A DNA stretch of 37,593 bases from UMGS1322 sp900550765 (GCA_958448705.1 CAUDEY010000021.1:1-37593), one strand, 5' to 3'. Positions 29,714 to 37,593 are shown, numbered from the stretch's first letter. Notes: generated by a model not told the origin, from the sequence alone. Program-made: numbers and translations.

Positions 29714-30736
29714 ATGAAAAAATATACTATCTTTGTTGCAATGTTAATAGCGGTAGCTCTTTTTCTATCGGCTTGTACCCCGTTCGTTTCCAATTCCTTG
29801 GACAAAAGCAATAATGTGCAGGCTGAAAACAGCAGTACGCCTTCGGATATAAGCGAAAGCGGAAACCGATTTCCTGATTCACTCATTGATATTCCCGCCA
29901 GCTATTTGAGTGAAGCTGAACAGCAGGGGACTTTGCAGGACCTCTATTACGATACATACGAATCTTTTTCATACGAAGAAAAAAGTCAAAAACTTGAAAA
30001 ACACGCGGTGATTTATTTGCCGTATGGCTATGATGAAAATAAGAAATATCCCGTATTTTACCTTATGCACGGCGGTTGGAGCAACGAATATGCTTACCTC
30101 GGCAGTCCGGATGAGCCGCAAAGAATGAAACACATTCTCGATCATGGCATTGCGAATGGTGAAATTCGGCCAATGATTGTTGTTTGCCCTACCTACAACA
30201 ACACAAGTCCGGAAGACAGCGGTGATTACAGCCTTGCCATCAAACTCACTGACAATTATCACAACGAGTTGATCCATGACCTTATTCCTGCGGTGGAGGG
30301 CAAATACAGCACTTATGCGGAGGATACTACCCCTGAAGCGATTGCCGCGTCTCGTGATTATCGGGCCTTTTGCGGATTTTCAATGGGTTCTATGGCGACT
30401 TGGCGCACTTTTGAACATTGCCTTGATTTCTTCCGCTATTTTATGCCGTCAAGCGGCGGTCCGGCATCAAGCGTAGAAACCTACGAGAGTATTGTTGAAA
30501 GTTCAGGACACGATTGGAACGATTTCTTTATTTTTGCCGCTTCGGGTACAAACGATTTCGCTTATTCAGGTTTTAAAAGCGGAATCGACGCTATGGCGAA
30601 AAGCGACAGCGGTATTTTCCGTTTTGCTGATAATGAAGCAGAAGGCAATCTCTATTACCTTGAATCCGACGGCGATCATTCCGGTTATTACGCTATGTTG
30701 TATTTTTACAATGGGCTGCGCTGGATATGGGGGTAA
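29714..30736 (+). CDS. Esterase D/feruloyl-esterase-like lipoprotein (alpha/beta hydrolase)
   Basis: 340 residues. The signal peptide ends in lipobox FLSAC. The fold matches the putative-esterase family that includes the esterase modules of xylanases: HAVIYLPYGYDENKKYPVFY, then YLMHGGWSNEY, nucleophile Ser in CGFSMGSMAT, and His in ESDGDHSGYY near the end. It probably cleaves an aryl or acyl ester outside the cell, such as feruloyl groups, though the substrate is not shown. The start is ATG 29714, four bases after the previous stop, with no clear ribosome site, so translation is probably coupled. Confidence 0.8.
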   Translation: MKKYTIFVAMLIAVALFLSACTPFVSNSLDKSNNVQAENSSTPSDISESGNRFPDSLIDIPASYLSEAEQQGTLQDLYYDTYESFSYEEKSQKLEKHAVIYLPYGYDENKKYPVFYLMHGGWSNEYAYLGSPDEPQRMKHILDHGIANGEIRPMIVVCPTYNNTSPEDSGDYSLAIKLTDNYHNELIHDLIPAVEGKYSTYAEDTTPEAIAASRDYRAFCGFSMGSMATWRTFEHCLDFFRYFMPSSGGPASSVETYESIVESSGHDWNDFFIFAASGTNDFAYSGFKSGIDAMAKSDSGIFRFADNEAEGNLYYLESDGDHSGYYAMLYFYNGLRWIWG

Positions 30737-30741
30737 CGAAA

Positions 30742-31431
30742 ATGCAATACAAGCGAGTTGTAAAAATCATCCTTGATATTATAATGTATTTGATTTTTGC
30801 TGCCCTTATGCAAGAACACCTGTGGTCGGATGGATTACACGAATGGATCGGGATAACATTATTTGCCCTGTTTGTTGCGCACAATATCCTGAATTTCCGT
30901 TGGTATAAATTCCTTTTGAAAGGAAAATACACAACGCTGAGGATAGTATCAACGGTTATTAATATTGCGTTGCTTGTCGTTATGCTGTGTTGTATGGTAA
31001 GCTCGGTACTGGTTTCGGGAAAAGTTTTTGCTTTTTTGAATTTGCGCGGTGCAAGAATAGGCAGAACGCTTCACCTTGTAACAACCGCTTGGGCGTTTGT
31101 GCTGATGAGTCTGCATTTAGGATTGCATTTCACGTCTTTTGCAAACAAACTCAAACAACGAAGGCCGATTCTGCGGGCAGGTCAAATTATGGCCGTTGTA
31201 TTGGCGGCATATGGCATTTATGTATTTATTGACAGAGCCTTTTACGAAGAGCTGTTTTATCTTACCGAGTTCAAGTTTTTTGATAATACAAAATCTGCGG
31301 CAGGATACTATTTTCAAACAATCGCTATGTCGTCTGCCTTTGTAAGTTTAGCCTATTACGGCAAGAAGCTGCTGCGAATGAAAGGTAAATCAGATAAAAA
31401 TCAAAAAGAAAAATTTAAGGAGGCACTATGA
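30742..31431 (+). CDS. DUF4405 cytochrome-b-like membrane protein
   Basis: About 229 residues with five or six hydrophobic segments. The family signature is seen as LHEWIGITLFALFVAHNILN in helix 2 and GRTLHLVTTAWAFVLMSLHL, then GLHF, in helix 4. These give paired His residues on two helices, as in membrane b-type cytochromes, so haem binding is likely. I prefer ATG 30742 behind GGGGGT; ATG 30727 overlaps the previous gene and lacks a ribosome site. The stop overlaps the following flavodoxin lipoprotein start (ATGA). It is the only integral membrane protein of the cluster and the best candidate for moving electrons across the membrane. Confidence 0.8.
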   Translation: MQYKRVVKIILDIIMYLIFAALMQEHLWSDGLHEWIGITLFALFVAHNILNFRWYKFLLKGKYTTLRIVSTVINIALLVVMLCCMVSSVLVSGKVFAFLNLRGARIGRTLHLVTTAWAFVLMSLHLGLHFTSFANKLKQRRPILRAGQIMAVVLAAYGIYVFIDRAFYEELFYLTEFKFFDNTKSAAGYYFQTIAMSSAFVSLAYYGKKLLRMKGKSDKNQKEKFKEAL

Positions 31432-32111
31432 AGAAAATATTGAACCCTATGATTTCACTTGTTTTATGTGCGTGCGTTGTTCTTTCTCTCTCTGCCTGCG
31501 GTCAAAAGAATAACGATGCCGCTGCGGATCATATCAATACTGCGGTGAGCAATAATAATGCTACAGGTAACAATACAGAAGATTCTGCCGATAGCATCCC
31601 CGAAAAAAGCGTTACAGGAGATTCTGATATCTTGGTAGCCTATTTTTCGTGGTCAGGCAACACACAACAAGTTGCAAATTGGATTTCCGATAAAACGGGG
31701 GGAGAAATATTCAGAATTATCCCTGAAGTCAATTATACAAACGATGATGTATTTGATCGAGCACAAGACGAGCTGAATAGCGGTACCCGCCCGCCGCTTT
31801 CCTCTCACATAGAGAAAGAAACTATGGCAAAATACGATGTTATCTTTATTGGGTTCCCAATTTGGTGGTACGATTTGCCTATGCCTGTTTGGACTTTCCT
31901 TGAAGAATATGATTTATCGGGAAAAACAATCATTCCGTTCTTTACGCATAACGGCAGTTCATCGGGTGCAAGCAGTATCTCTACGATAGAAAAGCTTTGC
32001 CCGGATTCAACCGTATTAACTCACAATTATTTTACCTATGCGGGCAACAATATAGCAGAGGCAGAAAGTACAGTTGATGAGTGGCTGAATGAACTTGGCT
32101 ATAAAAAATAA
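31428..32111 (+). CDS. Single flavodoxin-domain lipoprotein
   Basis: 227 residues. The signal peptide ends in lipobox LSAC, then an Asn/Asp/Ser-rich linker to about residue 64, then one flavodoxin domain. Its FMN loop is YFSWSGNTQQVANWI, followed by FIGFPIWWYDLPMPVWTFL and the third loop PFFTHNGSSSG. It resembles domains 1 and 2 of the 28495-29709 product and is probably derived from a shared ancestor by duplication. The ribosome site TAAGGAGG lies in the tail of the DUF4405 gene, and the 4-base overlap couples the two, which suggests the proteins work as a pair. Confidence 0.85.
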   Translation: MKKILNPMISLVLCACVVLSLSACGQKNNDAAADHINTAVSNNNATGNNTEDSADSIPEKSVTGDSDILVAYFSWSGNTQQVANWISDKTGGEIFRIIPEVNYTNDDVFDRAQDELNSGTRPPLSSHIEKETMAKYDVIFIGFPIWWYDLPMPVWTFLEEYDLSGKTIIPFFTHNGSSSGASSISTIEKLCPDSTVLTHNYFTYAGNNIAEAESTVDEWLNELGYKK

Positions 32112-32135
32112 CAATAAATAAGGAGAATTTGAATA

Positions 32136-32672
32136 ATGAAAAATGTATTGATTTTATCCGGCAGTCCCCGCAAAGGCGGCAATTCCGATCTGCTCTGTGA
32201 TGAATTTATGCGCGGAGCAAAAGAATCCGGCAACAATGTAATCAAAATCAACATTGCAGATAAAAAAGTATCACCTTGCCGCGCTTGTTATTTCTGCCGT
32301 GAACACGGCGGTGAGTGTGTTTATAAAGACGATATGGCGGAAATCTTGCAAGCAATAATTGATGCCGATGTACTCGTGCTTGCAAGTCCTGTTTATTTCT
32401 ATTCTATTAACGCACAGTTGAAGGCGGTTATTGACAGAACAGTTGCCCGCTGGTTGGAGGTTAAAAACAAAGAATTTTATTATATTATGACCGCGGCGGA
32501 TGAGGAGAGAGCATCTATGGAGACTACTCTTGCCTGTTTCCGCGGCTATGCTGACTGCGTAAACGGAGCAAAGGAGATGGGGGTTATTTACGGTACGGGT
32601 GTTTATGAAAAAGGCACGGTGCTGAACAAGCCCGCTATGGCTGAAGCCTATAAGATGGGAAAAAGTATATAA
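32136..32672 (+). CDS. NADPH-dependent FMN reductase/flavodoxin-fold flavoprotein
   Basis: 178 residues, cytoplasmic. The N-terminal LILSGSPRKGGNSDLL is the FMN-phosphate loop of the NADPH-dependent FMN reductase/iron-sulfur flavoprotein group. CRACYFCREHGGECVYKDD carries four Cys in the position where iron-sulfur flavoproteins bind a [4Fe-4S] cluster, although the spacing here (C-x2-C-x2-C-x6-C) may instead be a redox Cys motif. VLASPVYFYSINAQLKAVIDR completes the family core. It could feed electrons from NAD(P)H to the membrane component. The ribosome site AAGGAG precedes ATG 32136. Confidence 0.82.
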   Translation: MKNVLILSGSPRKGGNSDLLCDEFMRGAKESGNNVIKINIADKKVSPCRACYFCREHGGECVYKDDMAEILQAIIDADVLVLASPVYFYSINAQLKAVIDRTVARWLEVKNKEFYYIMTAADEERASMETTLACFRGYADCVNGAKEMGVIYGTGVYEKGTVLNKPAMAEAYKMGKSI

Positions 32673-32745
32673 AAAAGGTGTTCTTGCTAGTTCAATTGTT
32701 ATCAGAAGAATTCTGACACTTCAATATTTTTAGGAGGGGAACAAT

Positions 32746-33501
32746 ATGTCAATAAAGCAAACGGCGGGAAGAACCGCCCTCGGAGAATTTGCTCCTAAAT
32801 TTGCAGAACTCAATGACGATGTGCTTTTCGGTCAGGTATGGAGCCGAGAGGACAAACTTTCTTTGAAAGAACGCTCTTTGATAACCGTGGTAGCGCTTCT
32901 CTCGCAAGGGCTTACCGATACCTCTTTTGCGCATCATTTGGAAATGGCAAAAGCGAACGGTATTACAAAAAGCGAAATCGCCGAAATCATCACACACGCA
33001 GCCTTTTATGCAGGCTGGCCTAAAGCGTGGGCGGCTTTTCGCTTGGCAAAAGATATTTGGAAAGAGGAAGCAGATAAAACAGACGAAAAGGCTGCTTATG
33101 AAAAGTCTATGCTGTTTCCGATCGGGCAGCCAAACGAACCCTTTGCGCAGTATTTTTCAGGGCAAAGTTATCTGGCTCCCATATCTAAAGAGCAGGTGGG
33201 TATTTTCAATGTGACCTTTGAGCCGGGGTGTCGGAATAACTGGCATATCCATCACGCTGATCAAGGGGGAGGTCAGATTTTGCTCTGCGTTGCAGGAAGG
33301 GGATTTTATCAGGAATGGGGCCAAAAACCGATCTGTATGATAGCCGGCGATGTTATCCATATCCCGGCAGGCGTGAAACACTGGCATGGCGCAGCTTCAG
33401 ACAGTTGGTTTTCTCATCTTGCGGTGGAAGTACCGGGAGAAAACACACATACCCAATGGTGCGAGCCTGTAAGAAATGAAGATTATAAAAATGTAAAATA
33501 A
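32746..33501 (+). CDS. Carboxymuconolactone decarboxylase-cupin fusion protein
   Basis: 251 residues with two domains. Residues 1-110 are CMD/AhpD-like (LKERSLITVVALLSQG, then HHLEMAKANGITKSEIAEII), lacking the CxxC of AhpD peroxidases and so closer to the gamma-CMD type. Residues about 140-235 are a cupin, with metal-type motifs NWHIHHADQGGGQ and IPAGVKHWHGA giving the His ligands. Such fusions commonly sit beside aldo/keto reductases and flavodoxins in gut Firmicutes; no reaction is established. The ribosome site AGGAGGGG lies before ATG 32746. No signal peptide, so it is cytoplasmic. Confidence 0.85.
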   Translation: MSIKQTAGRTALGEFAPKFAELNDDVLFGQVWSREDKLSLKERSLITVVALLSQGLTDTSFAHHLEMAKANGITKSEIAEIITHAAFYAGWPKAWAAFRLAKDIWKEEADKTDEKAAYEKSMLFPIGQPNEPFAQYFSGQSYLAPISKEQVGIFNVTFEPGCRNNWHIHHADQGGGQILLCVAGRGFYQEWGQKPICMIAGDVIHIPAGVKHWHGAASDSWFSHLAVEVPGENTHTQWCEPVRNEDYKNVK

Positions 33502-33514
33502 GGAGAGATGGATT

Positions 33515-34354
33515 ATGGAATATGTAACTTTGAATAACGGAATCAAAATGCCGAAGCTGGGCTACGGCGTGTATCAGGTATCAAACGAAGAATGCGAACG
33601 CTGTGTACTGGACGCAATCAGTGTAGGCTATCGCTCCATTGATACGGCACAGGCCTATGGCAACGAAGAAGCGGTCGGAAACGCTATCCGCACATGCGGT
33701 GTTCCTCGTGATGAGCTTTTCATCACTACAAAGGTTTGGATTACAAACGGCGGATATAAAAAAGCAAAGGAATCGCTGAAAGAATCCTTACGCAAACTGC
33801 AATCCCAGTATATCGATCTTGTTTTGATTCACCAGCCCTTTAACGATTACTACGGTACTTACCGGGCAATGGAAGAAGCTTATAAAGAGGGGTGGATTCG
33901 TGCAATCGGCGTATCTAATTTCTATCCCGATAGATTGGTAGATTTATGCAGCTTTGTAGAGGTAAAACCTGCAATCAATCAGGTGGAAACACATATTTTC
34001 CAGCAACAAAAAACAGCGCACGAATATATGGTGAAATATGGCGTACAGCATGAATCCTGGGGGCCGTTCGCCGAGGGCAGAAAGGATTTCTTTACCAATC
34101 CTGTACTGAATGAAATCGGCAGGAAATACGGTAAAAGTGCCGCACAAGTTGCCCTCCGCTTCCTCTTGCAAAGCGATATTGTGGTCATTCCAAAATCCAC
34201 CCACAAAGAGCGTATGGCGGAAAACATCCATGTTTTTGATTTTATTCTTGATGAAAGCGATATGAACGCTGTGCGGGCATTGGACGAAAAAGAAAGTCTG
34301 TTTTTCTCGCACTATGATCCAGCAGTTGTGGAAATGCTGACAAAATTGCATTAA
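33515..34354 (+). CDS. Aldo/keto reductase
   Basis: 279 residues, cytoplasmic TIM-barrel oxidoreductase using NADPH. The catalytic tetrad is visible: Asp in DTAQAYGNE with its Tyr, Lys in FITTKVW and His in VLIHQPFND. The C-terminal coenzyme motif is VVIPKSTHKERMAEN. The pattern is that of the 2,5-diketo-D-gluconate reductase-like group (MPKLGYGVYQV start). It is the last sure gene of the redox cluster; AAGGAGAG lies before ATG 33515. It probably reduces an aldehyde or ketone released or imported by the pathway. Confidence 0.92.
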   Translation: MEYVTLNNGIKMPKLGYGVYQVSNEECERCVLDAISVGYRSIDTAQAYGNEEAVGNAIRTCGVPRDELFITTKVWITNGGYKKAKESLKESLRKLQSQYIDLVLIHQPFNDYYGTYRAMEEAYKEGWIRAIGVSNFYPDRLVDLCSFVEVKPAINQVETHIFQQQKTAHEYMVKYGVQHESWGPFAEGRKDFFTNPVLNEIGRKYGKSAAQVALRFLLQSDIVVIPKSTHKERMAENIHVFDFILDESDMNAVRALDEKESLFFSHYDPAVVEMLTKLH

Positions 34355-34383
34355 CGGCAGGGATTCAACATGGGGTGGAATCA

Positions 34384-34566
34384 ATGAAAAAGAGAGCCGG
34401 GGGATCTGGCATATTAATGATTTCACTCTTGCTTATCGCTTGCATGGCAGAGCAGATACGCAATATATCGCAGTTATTCACACTGCTTACTGGCATAAAA
34501 GAAAATGGTGTAACCCAGGCAGGGTTGCACCATCTTTTTATTTTCTTTGCTGCTGTGTATTTATAG
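34384..34566 (+). CDS. Possible small lipoprotein-like ORF, doubtful
   Basis: A 60-codon frame from ATG 34384 starts MKKRAGGSGILMISLLLIAC, which looks like a short signal peptide with a lipobox. Its 3' third overlaps the intrinsic terminator at 34505-34545, so a full transcript would usually not form. The ribosome site (GGGGTGG) is modest. It is either a leftover gene tail, a tiny secreted peptide or chance. Confidence 0.25.
   Translation: MKKRAGGSGILMISLLLIACMAEQIRNISQLFTLLTGIKENGVTQAGLHHLFIFFAAVYL
34505..34545. terminator. Bidirectional terminator between the redox operon and glycosidase-like gene 2
   Basis: A 12-bp stem with one G-U pair (34505-34516 with 34522-34533) is followed by CTTTTTATTTT on the plus strand and TTTTCTTTTA on the minus strand. 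It ends both converging transcripts. Confidence 0.75.
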
Positions 34567-34583
34567 GAGCCAAAACGGCCTTT

Positions 34584-36416
34584 TTAATTTTTGGTGGCTA
34601 ATAGAACCCAATCTTCATTATCAGGTTTTTGCGGTACTTCATAAGCCGGATGGGTTCCTATACTGGAATTGTTTTTTACCTCTTGCGAAATCAGGGTATA
34701 TTCGCCGGTACGGGGATTAAACCACTGTACCGTATACGAAGCGTTTTCATCCATGCCTAATAAATAGCCTGTAGCGGTAGAGCGATTATAGAGGTATACC
34801 ACATAAAGTGTATTTTCGGCGGTAGCGCAGGTATACACGCCTCCGTTTTTTGCAGAAAAGTAATTTTTGTCATTAAAATCTGGAACCAGCGTCCACCAGG
34901 GAAGATAGGAGAAAAAATTTCTCATATATCCCATTTGATAAGCGGATTCAAATTCTACAGCCTCTGGCCATTGATATCTGGCTTTATCGGCTACGGTGAT
35001 GGTATCTATACCGTCTCGGGAGTCTACATCCATATTATAGCTGCTTTTATACAGCCAAATATCTGCCGCACCGTAGCCGTAGCCGAACATACCGGAAAGA
35101 TAGGAGATCCATCCCTGTGCCCGTGCACCGAAATTTTTTGTCCACAGATAGCAATAGCGCCCTTCATAATTTACCGCTACTTTGGGGGATTTCCAATAGT
35201 CTTTGGCGACATTGCTGTCTGCCTGGCCCGTAAGGGAAGGACTCCACTGCGCCCCCCACCAATCATGACCGGTTTTTTCTGTAACTTCAGGAAAAACAAA
35301 AACCGAAACACCGTTTCCGCTTACGTTGCTGCCGGTACCTGCGCCGGTAACGGTAGTAGCGCCGGTATTTTCCTGATGCCCTGTTAACGGATGTTTGTAA
35401 GCGTCATATCGATGGATATATTCCGCAACTTTTACCCAGGGGTTGTTTAAAAAACTGTATTGCTGACCGGAATTACGCTCAAAGTAGCAGTCGTTATCAA
35501 TTTCCTGCGCCAGTGTCCACAGGACGGGATAAGCGGCATATCGAGCTACCCAGTACCGGGACATTTGCTCTAAATATGCCTCGTTTTCAAAAATATCTTT
35601 TGTCATGCTGCTGGAAAAAAAGAATTGTGCATTAGCATGTACCAGTCCTACCTCCGCCAGGTATTGAAAATAACGGTCTGCGGCCTTGAAACCGGAGATA
35701 TCTCTGGAATCCAACCCGTTTGTTAAATTAAAGCTTGCGCCTAAAGGTTCGCTTTGATAAACGGTAAAGCCTTGGGAAAGCCGCTTATTTACGATGTATT
35801 TAAAGTGGGAATCTGTCTGCAGCTCTCCCGCGTAAGGACCTTTGGAATCAAATTCTTCGGCGAACATATTCCAGTGGGTATCGCCCAGATAGAAAAACGG
35901 TGTACCGTCATCATACACAAAATATTTGCTGCCGTTTGTTTTTACAAAGCCATGTTTGTAGATATCTAAATCTCCCTTATATATGTTAGCACCGATCGTT
36001 CCGGTGAGGCCGTTTAAGGATTCATCGGATTCACAAACGGTTTTATATTCCCAAATACCGTATTCCGTGGGCGCAAAACGAACGCAGAAGTCTTTACCGC
36101 CGTTAAAGAAACAGGGGAGTGTTAAGGTTGTTCCGGTGGCTTGATTTTTAAAAACAACGTCCATTATAACATCAAAAGCTTCATTTTTGGAGGTATTATA
36201 TTTTTTTTCGGTTTTAAATGTAAGTTCAATTGCCCGCCAGGTTTCTGTAAGAAGATCTGCTTGTGAGGAATCAATTTCCTCCGGTGCAGGCGTAACCTCT
36301 GCAGGACTTTCGGTTGCTGAAGGGGGTGTTTTTTCCTTATTACATGCGGTAAAAGAGATAAGGCTGCAGATGCATAGGGCAAGAATTGAAATTCGTAGGA
36401 AAAAGGTCTGTTTCAC
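34584..36416 (-). CDS. DUF5060/DUF4038 glycoside-hydrolase-like lipoprotein (paralogue 2)
   Basis: About 610 residues from GTG 36416, eight bases after TGGAGGA. The longer frame to 36482 contains the promoter and is rejected. The signal peptide VKQTFFLRISILALCICSLI leads to lipobox FTAC. Domain order is as in the 22763-24610 protein: DUF5060 (RFAPTEYGIWEYKT), DUF4038 barrel (FFYLGDTHWNMF, LWTLAQEIDND, VNYEGRYCYLW, GWISYLSGMFGYGYGAADIW) and a binding domain (QWFNPRTGEYT). It is nearer to the partial gene upstream (36545 on) than to paralogue 1, sharing HQENTGATT and SGNGVSVF. It is a predicted surface enzyme attacking a polysaccharide; substrate unknown. Confidence 0.85.
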   Translation of the reverse strand: MKQTFFLRISILALCICSLISFTACNKEKTPPSATESPAEVTPAPEEIDSSQADLLTETWRAIELTFKTEKKYNTSKNEAFDVIMDVVFKNQATGTTLTLPCFFNGGKDFCVRFAPTEYGIWEYKTVCESDESLNGLTGTIGANIYKGDLDIYKHGFVKTNGSKYFVYDDGTPFFYLGDTHWNMFAEEFDSKGPYAGELQTDSHFKYIVNKRLSQGFTVYQSEPLGASFNLTNGLDSRDISGFKAADRYFQYLAEVGLVHANAQFFFSSSMTKDIFENEAYLEQMSRYWVARYAAYPVLWTLAQEIDNDCYFERNSGQQYSFLNNPWVKVAEYIHRYDAYKHPLTGHQENTGATTVTGAGTGSNVSGNGVSVFVFPEVTEKTGHDWWGAQWSPSLTGQADSNVAKDYWKSPKVAVNYEGRYCYLWTKNFGARAQGWISYLSGMFGYGYGAADIWLYKSSYNMDVDSRDGIDTITVADKARYQWPEAVEFESAYQMGYMRNFFSYLPWWTLVPDFNDKNYFSAKNGGVYTCATAENTLYVVYLYNRSTATGYLLGMDENASYTVQWFNPRTGEYTLISQEVKNNSSIGTHPAYEVPQKPDNEDWVLLATKN

Positions 36417-36453
36417 GGCAGGATTCCTCCAATTATTAACATTACATAGTAAT

Positions 36454-36482
36454 ATTATAAACAAACGTTCTATGAAATGCAA
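36454..36482 (-). promoter_or_regulatory. Promoter of glycosidase-like gene 2
   Basis: On the minus strand TTGCAT (36482-36477) and TATAAT (36459-36454) are 17 bases apart, about 38 bases before GTG 36416. Confidence 0.7.
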
Positions 36483-36496
36483 GATGACAATGAAAT

Positions 36497-36530
36497 AAAA
36501 AAAGGGATATAAGCGGTTAGCTTATACCCC
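36497..36530 (-). terminator. Terminator of glycosidase-like gene 3
   Basis: On the minus strand an 11-bp stem with one G-U pair (36530-36520 with 36514-36504) is followed by seven T residues. It separates the two tandem paralogues, so each has its own transcript. Confidence 0.8.
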
Positions 36531-36544
36531 TAACGGATTTTGCC

Positions 36545-37593
36545 TTAATTTTTTGTTACTAAAACCACCCAGTCTTCTGTATCGGGTTTATCAGGAAGCT
36601 GATAGCCCGGAGCGCCGTTTTTATCCGTAGCATTGGCTTTGATTTCCTGTGAAATCAGTTCATACTGGCAGGTACGGGGGTTGAACCACTGTGCTGTATA
36701 AGTTGCGTTGGCGTCCATGTTGCCCAGCATACCCGTACGTGTGGTTTTATTGTAGAAATAAACGACATAGGTGTTGTTTCCATCGGTGGCGCAGGTATAG
36801 ATTGCGCTGGTAGGATAGTTTCCGTTATCGCCCGGAACACCTCTGTCCGGGTTGAAATATACTTGATCGTTGAAGTCGGGAATCAGCTTCCACCAGTCAA
36901 GGTAAGAGAAGAACTGTTTCATGTATCCTACCTGATAGCCTGATTCAAATTCAATGGATTCAGACCATTCTACTTTTTTGTCATCTTTGGTAATGGTTTC
37001 GATGCCGTCATTGGATTCTTCGTCGATATTATAGGTACTCTTGTACAGCCAAATATCAATTGCACCGTAGCCATAACCGTACATGCCGGAAAGATAAGAG
37101 ATCCAGCCCTGGGCCCGCGCACCGAAGTTCTTGGTCCACAGATAGCAGTAGCGGCTTTCGTAGTTGATCGCTACTTTGGATGAATTCCAATAGTCTTTTG
37201 CAACTTGGCTGCTGGCCTGACTGGTAAGGGAGGGACTCCACTGTACGCCCCACCAATTGTGACCCGTTCTTTGAGAAACGTCGTCAGAGAAGAATACGGA
37301 AATACCGTTTCCGCTCTTATTGTTGCCGGTGCCGGCACCGGTAATGGTGGTAGCACCGGTGTTTTCCTGATGTCCTGTTAACGGATGCTGATAGGCATCA
37401 TATTTATGAATGTATTCTGCTACTTTTACCCACGGGTTGTTCTGGTAATTCCAGAAAGGATGATCTCCGCGTTCGGAATAAAAGTCGTTATCAATTTCCT
37501 GTGCCAGAGTCCACATCACAGGATAGGCGCCCCAGCGAGCTACCCAGTAGCGGGCGATCTGCTCTAAATAAGCGTCGTCTTCTGCTAATTTTT
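36545..37593 (-). CDS. DUF4038 glycoside-hydrolase-like protein (paralogue 3, 5' part outside window)
   Basis: The frame stays open to the window edge. The 348 visible residues begin KLAEDDAYLEQIARYWVARW, so ATG 37519 is an internal Met. Present are the second half of the DUF4038 barrel (MWTLAQEIDND with the possible acid/base Glu, NWWGVQWSPSL, INYESRYCYLW, GWISYLSGMYGYGYGAIDIW) and the C-terminal binding domain (QWFNPRTCQYE). It is a tandem copy of the 34584-36416 gene. The RYAAYPV of both other copies is RWGAYPV here, and RTGEY is RTCQY, so the copies have begun to diverge. Presumably a lipoprotein like its relatives, but the signal peptide is not in the window. Confidence 0.83.
   Translation of the reverse strand, partial: KLAEDDAYLEQIARYWVARWGAYPVMWTLAQEIDNDFYSERGDHPFWNYQNNPWVKVAEYIHKYDAYQHPLTGHQENTGATTITGAGTGNNKSGNGISVFFSDDVSQRTGHNWWGVQWSPSLTSQASSQVAKDYWNSSKVAINYESRYCYLWTKNFGARAQGWISYLSGMYGYGYGAIDIWLYKSTYNIDEESNDGIETITKDDKKVEWSESIEFESGYQVGYMKQFFSYLDWWKLIPDFNDQVYFNPDRGVPGDNGNYPTSAIYTCATDGNNTYVVYFYNKTTRTGMLGNMDANATYTAQWFNPRTCQYELISQEIKANATDKNGAPGYQLPDKPDTEDWVVLVTKN

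Noticed and set aside
36417..36482. Longer start of glycosidase-like gene 2 at ATG 36482
   Set aside because: This segment holds a TTGCAT-17-TATAAT promoter and the ribosome site for GTG 36416, where the signal peptide begins.

Overview
The window reads as chromosomal DNA of an anaerobic, low-to-moderate GC Gram-positive bacterium of the Clostridia type, probably a gut commensal. Supporting signs are strong AGGAGG ribosome sites, many U-tailed intrinsic terminators, lipobox signal peptides, an anaerobic GlpA-type oxidoreductase triad, a BclA-like collagen protein of the kind found on spore or cell surfaces, and Clostridia-type mobile-element relics. No taxonomic marker is present, so species or family cannot be fixed.

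Layout. (1) 1-2150: the 3' end of a GlpA-like FAD/[2Fe-2S] oxidoreductase, a second FAD oxidoreductase and a DUF1667 protein, overlapping and closed by a terminator. (2) 2276-4844: a collagen-like surface protein followed by a family-2 glycosyltransferase with a helical repeat tail, a likely substrate/enzyme pair. (3) 4835-8435 (minus): DegV fatty-acid-binding protein with a MarR regulator, then a large polytopic membrane protein. (4) 8598-11460: tRNA-Arg(CCG), thymidylate kinase, two small membrane proteins, an Lgt-family membrane enzyme and an XRE regulator. (5) 11540-16310: a decayed mobile-element island with relics of a SLOG-type gene, a serine recombinase and TnpV. Around these sits a more GC-rich, intact-looking four-gene unit: TetR regulator, small membrane protein, Cys-rich protein and large surface protein. 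(6) 16325-22728: an amino-sugar-like catabolic module (NagB-type deaminase/isomerase, two TIM-barrel isomerase/epimerases, a Gfo/Idh/MocA dehydrogenase), a tetraspan protein, an AraC regulator, and a PIG-L/LmbE deacetylase divergent from AraC. (7) 22763-24610 and 34584-37593 (minus): three paralogous DUF5060/DUF4038 glycosidase-like lipoproteins, the last running off the window. (8) 25082-34354: a small HTH protein and a LysR regulator followed by a nine-gene redox cluster. It comprises two esterase-like lipoproteins, an iron-type alcohol dehydrogenase, two flavodoxin-domain lipoproteins (one tandem), a DUF4405 cytochrome-b-like membrane protein, an FMN-reductase-like flavoprotein, a CMD-cupin fusion and an aldo/keto reductase.

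How the genes may work together. The lipoprotein glycosidases could release sugars outside the cell. The PIG-L deacetylase and the dehydrogenase/isomerase/NagB operon could then process an (acetylated) amino sugar; no transporter is in the window. The redox cluster is the most interesting part: flavodoxin domains anchored outside the membrane beside a probable haem-binding membrane protein suggest an electron route across the membrane to an extracellular acceptor or small-molecule substrate. That is inference from gene content. No function was tested, and all family assignments come from reading motifs in the translations.
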